DNA of 62,389 nucleotides from Burkholderiales bacterium (GTDB lineage: Bacteria > Pseudomonadota > Gammaproteobacteria > Burkholderiales > Burkholderiaceae_C): the NCBI GenBank assembly GCA_019509985.1, contig JAEKLF010000047.1:1-62389 (forward strand), written 5' to 3'. Position 1 is the stretch's first letter. Each line of letters opens with the position of its first letter. Under the pieces are notes generated by a model. It ran no database searches. It had not been told where the DNA came from and worked only from the letters and a program-made list of their open reading frames with translations. A program made the position numbers and the translations under genes. Shown in pieces: positions 50,997 to 58,907 of this stretch.

Positions 50997-51166
50997 GGTG
51001 CCCACCTAACTGGTTTGGTGGACACCATCCTGGCCATCTCAAGCCAGCCATTCAAGATGGATTCGCTGGACGCTTATCGCTTACTCGCGCGAAGGCTGCC
51101 GGCGAGCGGTCTCAATCCGACAAGTCTGCAGGCTGCCTGTTCTGCCTCGATGGCGTGGCGTTTGAA

Positions 51167-51715
51167 TCAGCGCGTAATCTGCCCGCTCAGCGTCACGAAG
51201 CCGCTCGCCGGTTGGGTGACGACGTTTTCGACGCCGGATAGCGTGCCGCTGCCGCCGGCGCCGTGGAAAGCGCCGGTGCCGCTGGTGATCTTGAAGCTGC
51301 CCTTCAGTATCAGAAGGCCGAGCGGGCTTAGCGTACCGGTGCCGCTGTAGCTCGCGACAAGCTGGTCGCCGTTGCGCGCAGTCAGTGTCAGCGTACTGCT
51401 GCTGAACGCGAACGGAGGGGTGAACTGGCCGGGAATGTCGGAGCGGATGCAGTCGATGGAGGTGATCGCAAAGCCGCCGATCGGCGTACCCAGGCCTTGG
51501 CCCATGATCTTGCCTGTTGCGGTAAGACCGGGGTGCTCTGCTGAAGCTTGGCAAGCACCATCAGGGCTCGGCACAACCAGCGTTTCGGTGATCTGCGCGG
51601 TTCCGACTAGCGGCTCGAGCGTGTCCTTCGCAACAGCGTCGGCTACGCCGGAGGCAAGCACAGCGGCGCATAGTGCATAAACAGTTAGCGATCGGCGGGC
51701 GTCGAAGTGAAGCAT
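51167..51715 (-). CDS. Secreted protein of unknown function, beta-rich
   Basis: 182 residues from the ATG at 51715, with GGAG nine bases upstream; the leader (RRSLTVYALCAAVLASGVADA) is a signal peptide. The mature part is rich in Gly, Ser and Thr, with the pattern GSFKITSGTGAFHGAGGSGT, as in many secreted beta-barrel-like domains whose repeats read GTGxFxGAxGxGT. One Cys pair (GAC, IDC) may form a disulfide. Codon use is less GC-biased than in core genes. I do not recognise a function. It is divergent from the next gene over 162 bp. Confidence 0.6.
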   Translation of the reverse strand: MLHFDARRSLTVYALCAAVLASGVADAVAKDTLEPLVGTAQITETLVVPSPDGACQASAEHPGLTATGKIMGQGLGTPIGGFAITSIDCIRSDIPGQFTPPFAFSSSTLTLTARNGDQLVASYSGTGTLSPLGLLILKGSFKITSGTGAFHGAGGSGTLSGVENVVTQPASGFVTLSGQITR

Positions 51716-51877
51716 CTCAATTCTCCGGTCAAAAGACGTCAATACATATTAGCCGGCCTGTTCTCCATCTAGATCCGCCCGCCCTCAAGTTTCGCCATGC
51801 TCTGCCGAGTAAAGAGAGGTCCGGCATCGGTGTCTCCGGCCCTCCGCCTAAGCACACCACGACGCGGAGGGGTCGAC

Positions 51878-52609
51878 GTGATTTCCAGCATTTCTCAAGC
51901 CAATATTGCGCAGCTCACTAGCTCGCCGCGTCCCACGGTTGATTCCAAAGAGGTCCTTGCCGAGCGGCTAGCCAAGGCTCTTGCGAACGGAGGTGCCTAT
52001 GAGGATCCAGCGCTGGGCGAGGTAACGATCATCGATTATTCGAAGCTGCCTAAGCCGATCGAGCAGTTTGGCGAGGTGCGGCACGGCCAATACACCGAGG
52101 CAGGCCGCAGCATGGAGACGATCAAGAAGGAGCTGGGGAAAATCGAAGCCATGATCGCGAAGCGACGTCCCGACTTGGCGGGAGGGTGGGACGCCAAGCT
52201 TGTCGATGGCAAGTTCAAAGTGACGGGGCTCGACGCCGACGATGCAAAGTGGCTGGAAACAAAGCTGAACGCCAACACGGCTCTCAAGGGTGCCGCAGAG
52301 GCGTTTATCGCTACGACGGTCTCCCACCTCGAAGTCAGCAGTGACAACCTGCCACGTGTGGACTTCAGCTACGTCACCCGGAAGATGGAAAGCTTCGACT
52401 TCCATGGTGTGCGTGCACAGCTTGAGGACAAGCTGTCCTTCCGGGCGCTGCTCAGCCAGTCAGATGACGTGATTGATTCCAAAAGGATCACCATGGAAGC
52501 GGCCGATCGTGGCATGAGCGGCCTTGCTGTTGCTGCTCACATGTTGACCCCTAACAACCCGCCGCTTGAGCACAAGGGCGCCTTCTTCACGACCAGCTAC
52601 GACGGCTGA
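51878..52609 (+). CDS. Protein of unknown function
   Basis: 243 residues from the GTG at 51878, chosen because GCGGAGG stands just before it; an ATG at 51797 is possible. The protein has a Ser/Ala-rich N terminus (VISSISQANIAQLTSS) without a signal peptide and a soluble alpha/beta body rich in Lys, Asp and Glu (SMETIKKELGKIEAMIAKRR, DADDAKWLETKLNANTALKG). No motif is recognised. A disordered Ser-rich start is also seen in substrates of specialised secretion systems, but that is not evidence. It ends exactly where an IS66 remnant begins. Confidence 0.5.
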   Translation: MISSISQANIAQLTSSPRPTVDSKEVLAERLAKALANGGAYEDPALGEVTIIDYSKLPKPIEQFGEVRHGQYTEAGRSMETIKKELGKIEAMIAKRRPDLAGGWDAKLVDGKFKVTGLDADDAKWLETKLNANTALKGAAEAFIATTVSHLEVSSDNLPRVDFSYVTRKMESFDFHGVRAQLEDKLSFRALLSQSDDVIDSKRITMEAADRGMSGLAVAAHMLTPNNPPLEHKGAFFTTSYDG

Positions 52610-52611
52610 GC

Positions 52612-52790
52612 GAGCTGCTGCTGGCGACCAGCGATGCGGCAGCAGCTCGTCGATCCGGCCGCACGATGCGTGCGCAGCACTTGCAGACTCACTTGCCGCG
52701 CACATCGCGCTCGACCGTGAACACGCCGGGCTGGTGGTCCAGCTTCTCGGACACGTCTTCGCCGATGCGCTGCATGGCCTGGCCGCAATT
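52612..52790 (-). pseudogene. IS66 TnpC remnant with internal deletion
   Basis: Reading leftward: CGQAMQRIGEDVSEKLDHQP, GVFTVERDVRGK then TGA where homologues have Trp (GKWVC), VCKCC, and, in another frame, GRIDELLPHRW, the C-terminal end of IS66 transposases. The middle of the protein, including the DDE catalytic core, is missing. The copy differs in about one base of seven from the tnpC piece at 60350-60790, so it is a separate insertion. Confidence 0.75.
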
Positions 52791-52816
52791 CGGTGACGCC
52801 ACCCGGGATGAGTTGC

Positions 52817-53292
52817 CTATGTGCCCTTGTGTGGAATGCCGAGCACCGGCTGGAACGCTCTGAAGGATTCAGTCGCTTCAGGGTGCCATGGGAAGTGGCC
52901 GTCCCGAGACGGGTACACGATTTGGTAGGCGAGGAATGCATTCCCCGTGTAGTACCACCGCCCGAAGCCGAGGTACTCGTAATACTCCGACTCAGGCACC
53001 CTGACGAAGCAGCACGGATCGCCCTCAAGCAGATCGTCGGTAGGCTCGGCCAAGTCGATTGGTCGACAGGCCTGGACGGCCTCAACAGCGATGTTTAGCA
53101 CCTGATGCGCCACCTCTGACCGAAGGCCGAATATGACGAACTCGGGGTGCCCGTAGGTGTGAAACAACCCTACCGTGAAGGAGAACGGCGGACTGTCGCC
53201 ATCGGCCATGACGTGACGCAGTGCCAGCCGTACTTTGCGATGTCGTCGATAGCCTTCTGTTCAGGAGCGTCTTCCCCAACCACGCGGACCAT
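52817..53292 (-). pseudogene. DUF4262 family protein, frameshifted
   Basis: The C-terminal 130 residues (from 53209) are a good DUF4262 domain: PPFSFTVGLFHTYGHPEFVI, FGRWYYTGNAFLAYQIVYPS and DGHFPWHPEA. The missing start of the domain is encoded just upstream in another frame from an ATG at 53292: VRVVGEDAPEQKAIDDIAKY and GWHCVT. The two parts would join as one 158-residue protein if a single base were restored near 53210 (GTC[C]ACGTCATG). DUF4262 proteins are of unknown function and common in mobile regions. Confidence 0.7.
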
Positions 53293-53745
53293 CTCGTTCC
53301 CATGAATGCCGATACGAGAGGCCATTCTCGCTCCGGCCCATGCACCGCTATCGCGAGTCCGGTGTCCATGTGGTCATGAACAACAACAAGGAAGACCGGC
53401 TCAGCGCAACGGGCGGACGTTCTATAAGGCGATGAAGGAGTTACGGGCCACCGTTGCCGTCCCGATAAAGACGCGGGGGCCTCGCGAACACTGTGAGCAT
53501 TGATCGCTATAGGTCGGCCTAGGGACGTCGATGGTCAAACGGGACATCCAAACCGGCGCAATCGACTGAGTGCCCGCTGCCACGCGCAGGGGGCTGCTCT
53601 TTTTCACGGGCAAGGTTGACGGGGCCACGCCTGGCCGGGATTTTCAGCCCTAAGGGATATGCGGCGCCGTCTGACGTCGGCCCCTATTGCCTCGCGGTAC
53701 GGTATCGAACGACGTGAAGTCGAACGTCCATGGAAGGAGTGCTAC
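53293..53745. other. 450 bp without a recognisable gene
   Basis: Contains only short ORFs with mixed codon use, none with a family match I can see. A hairpin-free T-run at 53597-53604 and scattered AT-richer patches suggest intergenic or decayed DNA. The VOC gene's ribosome-binding AAGGAG lies at the right end. Confidence 0.4.
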
Positions 53746-54108
53746 ATGTCCAACCCATTGATGGTCCAAGGGCTGTACGCCGCGATGCTGGTTTCCAACC
53801 TAAAGGCTGCGGAGACTTTCTACTCAAAGGTGCTTGGCCGAGAGCCTGACGACCGGCCGATGCCCACGCTGATTCAGTGGCGGGGCTTCGGCATGGCTGC
53901 CGGCATCCAGCTCTTCGAAGGAGCGGGCACGCCCGGTGGTAGCCGCATGACGCTTGTGGTTCCGGACATGGCCAAGGCAAAGGCAGAGTTGGAAGGCCGC
54001 GGCGTGCACCTCGGAGAAATTTCCGAAGGCACCTACGGCAAGATTGCGCAGCTGGCCGACAAGGATGGCAACACCATTACGTTCGCAGAGCCGCCGAAGT
54101 CGCCATGA
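53746..54108 (+). CDS. VOC-family (glyoxalase-like) protein
   Basis: 120 residues from the ATG at 53746 with a strong GGAAGGAG eight bases upstream. Single-domain VOC fold: GLYAAMLVSNLKAAETFYSK, VLGREPDDRP, then GSRMTLVVPDMAKAKAELEG and DKDGNTITFAEPP, the last holding the acidic metal ligand. Similar proteins (PhnB/YaeR-like) act on small metabolites or give resistance to drugs; the substrate cannot be told. It is intact although surrounded by decayed genes, so it may still be under selection. Confidence 0.75.
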   Translation: MSNPLMVQGLYAAMLVSNLKAAETFYSKVLGREPDDRPMPTLIQWRGFGMAAGIQLFEGAGTPGGSRMTLVVPDMAKAKAELEGRGVHLGEISEGTYGKIAQLADKDGNTITFAEPPKSP

Positions 54109-54134
54109 GGCCTCGCAGATGGCGGCTGCATCCG

Positions 54135-54400
54135 CCGCGCCTGCCCGTCATCCGGTAGGGCGTGACGAACTTCGGCGCGATCAGCCGCACGGTGTGGCCC
54201 GATGCCTGGAACAGCCGCGCCCAATGGTGGGCGCCCGAGCAGGCCTCCAAGCCGATTACGCAGGGCGGCAGACGCGATCAGTTCATGCAGCTTGTCGCGT
54301 GGCACGGCCGGCCGAACCAGCTCGGCATTGCCAACATCGTTGACGCCGTGGACCGCGAAACGTTCTTGGCGAGGTCGATACCACCGGCCAGAATCGTCAT
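54135..54400 (-). pseudogene. IS110-family transposase N-terminal remnant
   Basis: From an ATG at 54400 the frame gives TILAGGIDLAKNV, then a one-base loss shifts to FAVHGVNDVGNAELVRP and AVPRDKLHELIA, and a second shift gives CVIGLEACSGAHHWARLFQA and SGHTVRLIAPKFVTPYRMTG. This is the RuvC-like DEDD N-terminal half of IS110/IS116 transposases, including D of GIDLAKN and E of GLEACSGA. It ends at about 54135; the C-terminal half and ends are absent. Two frameshifts make it non-functional. Confidence 0.8.
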
Positions 54401-54560
54401 GGACTTCCCCTTCCGAAACAGTTGACGAGAGATCGCACTTCTCATCGCGGCACTCGGATGCCGTTCGCCGCAACGCGGCGGGTTCGGGACGGGGAAGTCC
54501 CTTTCATTCGTCAGGCGCCTGAACCGTCCCTGGCGTCGATGCCATTAGGAGCCGCTTCGT

Positions 54561-55007
54561 ATGCCGCACGATCTAGTCTCGTTTGGAGCCGTGTTCTTTT
54601 GCGGTCTTGCGCTCGTCCCGTCCGCCGCACACGCCTTAGAACTACCGAACAAGATTCACCTATCCAAGGACGAGTACTTCGTCGCGCAGAAACTCTACCG
54701 TGGCTGGCAACGCGTGGCGCCGATCGTCATCCTTGCGCTGATTTGCACGGGCATGCTCGTCGGCAGCGCGGGGCCTGCCGGTTCGCCATCAGGGGCAGCA
54801 TCCATCATTGCCTTCCTCGCCATAGCGGCTACGCAGGGCGTCTTCTGGGTGTTCACGTTCCCGGCCAACAGGGCAACACAAAACTGGACCCAAGCTCCCC
54901 CTCACTGGGAACTGCTGCGCCGCAAATGGGAATACTCGCATGCGGCCTCGGCGGTGCTTAACCTCGTGGCTTTCGCTTCTGCAGTGCTCGCCACCCTGTG
55001 GTCGTGA
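54561..55007 (+). CDS. DUF1772-like membrane protein
   Basis: 148 residues with four hydrophobic helices. The pattern GVFWVFTFPANRATQNWTQA, PPHWELLRRKWEYSHAASAVLNLVAF resembles DUF1772/anthrone-oxygenase-like proteins, in which a TxPxNxxxxxW loop joins helices two and three. LSKDEYFVAQKLYRGWQRVA near the start is also typical. Function unknown; some relatives are oxygenases of polyketides. The start follows a weak AGGAG at 54547-54551. It is intact and free-standing in the accessory region. Confidence 0.65.
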   Translation: MPHDLVSFGAVFFCGLALVPSAAHALELPNKIHLSKDEYFVAQKLYRGWQRVAPIVILALICTGMLVGSAGPAGSPSGAASIIAFLAIAATQGVFWVFTFPANRATQNWTQAPPHWELLRRKWEYSHAASAVLNLVAFASAVLATLWS

Positions 55008-55489
55008 GCGCGCCTTGAAACAGACGCCTAACTCAAACGTTGAACGGCAGCTTCCGGGCGTCGAGTTCGATGGAGCGGAAGACCGCAACCGCTGGCGGAT
55101 TCAACCGGTCGACAGGCAGTCTGGTCGGGTACTTCAGGACCGATGCGTGCAACTCACGGGCATCAGACCTCCTCGACGAGTCTGATCCGCCGGCCTAACG
55201 CCATCGCACTGGCCAACGATGCCTATCCTTTGGGAGGGGCCGTTGTCGTCCAGTGACTGGACGACCGCAGTCGCGCTCGTTGCACACCTTGGGGTCGTCT
55301 TTGCAAGCACCGGTAGCGCCGCAGCGTTGCCCTCGAAACGACGTCCCGGCCGCCGTTCGAGTGATGGCCCCGCAAACCGGGTGCGCGAGACCATCGCCTG
55401 TCCGGATTTGGCGGCCAAAGCCGTTCAGTAAACGAGGGGCACGCCATGGTTGGCCGCCGCGCCACGACCCGCCACAGGAGATCAGACCG
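55008..55489. other. 480 bp without a recognisable gene
   Basis: No ORF here shows a family match or a plausible start. A short inverted repeat, CATCAGAC...GTCTGATC (55161-55186), lies in the middle. The right end holds CACAGGAG, the ribosome-binding site of the next gene. Confidence 0.4.
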
Positions 55490-56218
55490 ATGCACGCCTT
55501 GATGTCGACCCCACGCAGAAGCGCCATGCCACCGACGGCGCCACCTCGCGCGAGGGCGTCTGTGGGCCTGGCACGACGGCTGAGCGGCCAGATGGACCGA
55601 CCGTTGTGGCCGGGGCGCTGGGCCAGCGCGCTGCTGGCGCTGTCTTGCGCCTTGACTGGCGCGATCACCATCTCGCCGGCTCAGGCTGCCCAGTTGGCTG
55701 TGGGCGCCAGCCTGAACACTGTGCCAACGACTCTGGTCGACTCCCTTGGCACGCTGTCGCTGAGCCCGTCGCAGTTTTTGGTGCCGGTTCTGGCCCAGAG
55801 CGCCGATGACCTGGCGGAGTGGCAGTTCGACCTGCGCTTCGATGCTGACGTGGCCACGCCAGTGGACGTGGGTGGCCTCTACTTCAGCACCTACCAGGCC
55901 GACTTCGGCATCGGCGCCATCTCGCAGATCACCGGCAGCGGCTTCCTGCTGGATGGCCGCCTCGACGACGTCTCCGGCTACTTCGACCCATCAGTCAGCG
56001 GAGACGGCGTCATCGCCTACGTGCTGTTCCAGTACCTGGCCGGCCACGACGGGCAGGACCCCGGGGTGCAGGTCGACGACCCTGCGCCGCAGGCCCTGCC
56101 GGAGCCGTCCACGCTGGGGCTGGTGTGCGCGGCGGCGCTGCTCGGCACCTGGCAGGCCCGCCGTCGCGTCCGGCCCCGCCCCCTTTCCCACATCGCTCAT
56201 GAAAGCTGCCAACCATGA
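55490..56218 (+). CDS. PEP-CTERM sorting-domain protein
   Basis: 242 residues from the ATG at 55490, with AGGAG upstream. A signal peptide is at about 35-65 (SALLALSCALTGAITISPAQA) after a basic leader. The middle has a cohesin-like/beta-sandwich feel (DDLAEWQFDLRFDADVATPV). The C terminus is a PEP-CTERM anchor: LPEPSTLGLVCAAALLGTWQ followed by ARRRVRPR. Such proteins are processed by exosortase (EpsH/XrtA) and exported with exopolysaccharide. The gene overlaps the next one in ATGA, so the two are made together. Confidence 0.82.
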   Translation: MHALMSTPRRSAMPPTAPPRARASVGLARRLSGQMDRPLWPGRWASALLALSCALTGAITISPAQAAQLAVGASLNTVPTTLVDSLGTLSLSPSQFLVPVLAQSADDLAEWQFDLRFDADVATPVDVGGLYFSTYQADFGIGAISQITGSGFLLDGRLDDVSGYFDPSVSGDGVIAYVLFQYLAGHDGQDPGVQVDDPAPQALPEPSTLGLVCAAALLGTWQARRRVRPRPLSHIAHESCQP

Positions 56219-56781
56219 AGTTCATCATCGTCCAGGCCAGCCTGCTGGCCACCGGCCTCGTCATTGCGCTGGCCGCTCCGGCGCAGACCACCGCCGCCGG
56301 CCCCTACTACGCCACGCCGTCGTGGGACCAGCAAATCCCCGCCGCCACCCGCTTCATCGTGCTGTCGAACTGGGACAGCAAGGCCGTGCTGGACCGCGAG
56401 ACCGGGCTGGTGTGGGAGCGTGATCCGTTGAACGAGCGCAGTCCGACATTTGCCCAAGAGGTGTTCGGCAACGCCGTTTCGCTCTGCATCCAGAGCCACA
56501 CCGGTGGGCGCAAGGGCTGGCGGCTGCCGTCGATCAGCGAATTGCAATCGCTGTACGACGCGTCCGGGGCGTCGTCTGGTCTGATGCTTCCGATCGGCCA
56601 CCCGTTCAAGAACATCCAGACTTTGGTGAACTACTGGTCGTCCACCACCGATGCGATCTACGTGCAGACGGCCTATGCCCAGGGCTTCAGTTCGCGAGGG
56701 TCGGTGATTACAGACTTCAAGTCGCAGCGGCTGGGCATCTGGTGCGTGCGCGGCCCGGGCGGCAACAACTACAGCAACTGA
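56215..56781 (+). CDS. Secreted DUF1566-domain protein
   Basis: 188 residues from the ATGA overlap with the PEP-CTERM gene. The signal peptide (FIIVQASLLATGLVIALAAP) is followed by a DUF1566 (Lcl/C-type-lectin-like) domain: LDRETGLVWERDP, GGRKGWRLPSISELQSLYD and NYWSSTTDA, ending WCVRGPGGNNYSN. Conserved W, G and two cysteines (SLC, WCV) fit that fold. DUF1566 domains act in ligand or surface binding. Coupling to a PEP-CTERM protein suggests that the two form a surface pair. Confidence 0.82.
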   Translation: MKFIIVQASLLATGLVIALAAPAQTTAAGPYYATPSWDQQIPAATRFIVLSNWDSKAVLDRETGLVWERDPLNERSPTFAQEVFGNAVSLCIQSHTGGRKGWRLPSISELQSLYDASGASSGLMLPIGHPFKNIQTLVNYWSSTTDAIYVQTAYAQGFSSRGSVITDFKSQRLGIWCVRGPGGNNYSN

Positions 56782-57713
56782 GCCGGCTGAACCGTCGGCC
56801 GCCAGGCCGTAAGCAGCCCACTCCAGCGCCTTCTGCAGCGCGGGCGGCGCTTCGGCGAACCTGTCGTGGCGCAACAGTACCGGCCCCAGCGCTGCGGTCA
56901 CCATGGGTGCAGGGGACACGTTCCAGGCAGCACTTCCGACCTGGCTCTCGGAGAGGGGAATGCTGTCTGTTTCGGCGGTCGAATCGCTCGATGCTCAGCA
57001 GTTTCGGTCGCCCTTGATTTTGCGTCCGGCGCGGCGTCCATGACGTGCACGCGGCGGGGGCGGACATGCCGCGCCGCGAGGAGCTTGGCAACGGGTAAGC
57101 GGCGAGTTGGGCAGGCTTCGCAAGTCATGCTGACCTGCCCGGTTTCGTGCTGCGCCAGACCAGCGACGACGCACGCCAGCGAACGTTCGCACCGGCTCGA
57201 ATGGATGCGCATGCCGGGCGACGTGGTGTTCATCGCGTTCGGGGCCGTGCCGCTGGTGATCGCATCGGTCAAGCCGTACCTTGGCGTGCGGGGGCGCCAA
57301 GTCGATACGCCCAAGGCTCGTCCCGGCGAAGCTGCCGGTGTAGTGCCTGTGCTTGCGATCGCACTTGCCCTGCTCGCAGTAGCAGCAGGCGCTGCTGTGG
57401 CGCTTGGGACAGGTGCCCGTCGCTGGCGCGCGACGACAGACGGATGCGCGCTCGGCTGGGAGCTCGGCGAATCTCGTCTGAATCCACTCGCGACGACGCC
57501 AGGTAGCTTGAAGGGCGGCCCGTCCCAGTGCAGCCCTGCCTCCGTAACATTCTGAAGAATGTCTGACGAAGCGGCGGCTCAACGTCTTCGCCGGCGAGCA
57601 ACTGGTTGGCCAGCCGCAGAAAGGGGCCGGCATCCGCTCGAGAGCGCGACGAGTTGAACGCGTCAAGCCACCAAGGCGGCGGCGACGGGGCACGGCCATT
57701 TGGCGACGTCGGG
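56782..57713. other. 930 bp of decayed DNA with possible gene fragments
   Basis: No intact gene. Two pieces look like remnants: on the minus strand 56782-56900 reads LRHDRFAEAPPALQKALEWA, a TPR-like stretch; on the plus strand 57199-57310 reads EWMRMPGDVVFIAFGAVPLV followed by IASVKPYLGVR, resembling the last helix of nitric-oxide-reductase large subunits. Another ORF (57269-57751, minus) has WWLDAFNSSRSRADAG and LRLANQLLAGEDVEPPLRQ with plausible protein character but no match. All are low-confidence readings. Confidence 0.4.
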
Positions 57714-58289
57714 TCAGGGCTGATAGCGCTGCACGACGATCCCGCACTCATAGGCGGTGGCCTCCAGGCATCGCAGCGCCCGCGAGCGCTTGAAGACGGA
57801 TTGCCCGCCAGAGATGGCGAACGGGTTCACATACAGCTGCAGTTCGTCGACGGCGCCGCCATCGAGCAGGGCGGCGGCGAAAGTGGTGCCACCGAAGCAG
57901 ATGATGTCCACCCCCTCGCCCTGCTTGAGGGCCGCAACCTCGTCGAGCAAGGGGCCCCGGCCGATGCTGGTACGCGGCCGGCGCAGCGCCGTCAGCGATC
58001 GGCTGATCACGCGCTTGTGGGCCGCGACGATGCGGTGGGTGAACGCATAGTCTGGATCGCCCGCCTTCTGCTGCGCCATGTTCGTCCAGTGGTCGATGTA
58101 GCCTTCGGCCATCGGACCGCTGAGCAACACGGTGTCGATGCCTTCGATGGTCTCGTTGAAGCGCTTCTTGAGCGCGCCATCCCAGGGGCAACGCGGCCCC
58201 CAGTCCCAAAGCATCCAGTCGACGGCGGGATCGTTTGTGGCACCGAAACCGTCGACCGAGATCTGCATCTGCACGATGAGTCGCTTCAT
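57714..58289 (-). CDS. RibD/DHFR-like reductase
   Basis: 191 residues. RLIVQMQISVDGFGA is the start of the RibD C-terminal/dihydrofolate-reductase-like (YyaP/YwjB) family, with VLLSGPMAEGYIDHW, IICFGGTTFAAALLDGGAVD and ELQLYVNPFAISGG in order; the last two are NADPH-binding and core strands. Substrate unknown. Its ATG at 58289 overlaps the stop of the upstream NmrA-like pseudogene, so it was the last gene of an operon with a cupin gene. Confidence 0.85.
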   Translation of the reverse strand: MKRLIVQMQISVDGFGATNDPAVDWMLWDWGPRCPWDGALKKRFNETIEGIDTVLLSGPMAEGYIDHWTNMAQQKAGDPDYAFTHRIVAAHKRVISRSLTALRRPRTSIGRGPLLDEVAALKQGEGVDIICFGGTTFAAALLDGGAVDELQLYVNPFAISGGQSVFKRSRALRCLEATAYECGIVVQRYQP

Positions 58290-58881
58290 GGGGAGGTCCT
58301 CAAGCTAGGTGTTCGCGCGTTCACTGCGCAAGCGATGTGGGGGGCGTCAGCGGCGCGGTGGGCCACGTCGCCGGCGCTGACCATCGGCATCGGGCGGCCC
58401 GGCGAGAACGGCGTGGCGAACGTGCCGTCCGCTGCTTCCGCGGCGAAGTCGAGCATCTTGGAGAAGTTCTCCATGAACCAGCCAGCGCGCAGGAACACCA
58501 GCTGCGGGATGTCCAGTGCGGACATCGAGTCTTCCAGCAGCGCCGCGCCCAGGGAGCTGCCGCGCCTGAGGTCGGCGCTCAAGCCGCTCAGCACGACGAC
58601 GCGCACCAGCCCGGCACCTCGCACCGCGTCGGCAAGGCGTGTGCACAACTCGCGCTCGACCTCGCGCAGGTCGGGCGCCGCCAGGTCGAAGGCATCATCA
58701 CGAAGGCGCCGAACGCACCTGAGAACGCATCGCGCAAGGCGGCGGGGTTGTCCAGCGGCACGCCGGCATGGCAGGACACGGGCCGCACGGCGTGGCCGGC
58801 GGCTTCGCGGTGCGGCACGACGGCGTTGCCGGCATCGCCGGCGGCGCCGACCACGGTGAAAGTTTTCCTGCTCACGGCCAT
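58286..58881 (-). pseudogene. NmrA/NAD(P)-binding protein, frameshifted
   Basis: From the ATG at 58881 (MAVSRKTFTVVGAAGDAGNA) the frame gives a Rossmann GxxGxxG-like motif and AALRDAFSGAFGAFVMMP, then a one-base loss near 58698 moves the rest to another frame: FDLAAPDLREVERELCTRLA, VVVLSGLSADLRRGSSL, FLRAGWFMENFSKMLDFAAE and PMVSAGDVAHRAADA. These are NmrA/TMR-type signatures. A stretch after GHAVRPVS also seems to be missing. An in-frame ATG at 58911, overlapping the cupin stop, is the alternative start. Confidence 0.75.
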
Positions 58882-58907
58882 GGAGGCTCCTTCCATACGC
58901 TTGACGG

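Larger units (their letters stand above)
50194..51005 (-). mobile_element. IS66-family remnant (tnpA-tnpB-truncated tnpC)
   Basis: Three IS66 genes in the normal order on the minus strand: tnpA (amber codon), tnpB (intact) and the first 20 or so codons of tnpC. The transposase body and the left end are gone, and no terminal inverted repeat or target duplication could be picked out. The element sits about 150 bp from tRNA-Ala. It cannot transpose by itself. Confidence 0.75.

Noticed and set aside
55022..55046. attC-like string CGCCTAACTCAAACGTTGAACG after the DUF1772-like gene
   Set aside because: It resembles the end of an integron attC site, but no matching inverse core with pairing arms was found upstream, gene orientations are mixed, and the core motif is expected by chance many times in 10 kb.
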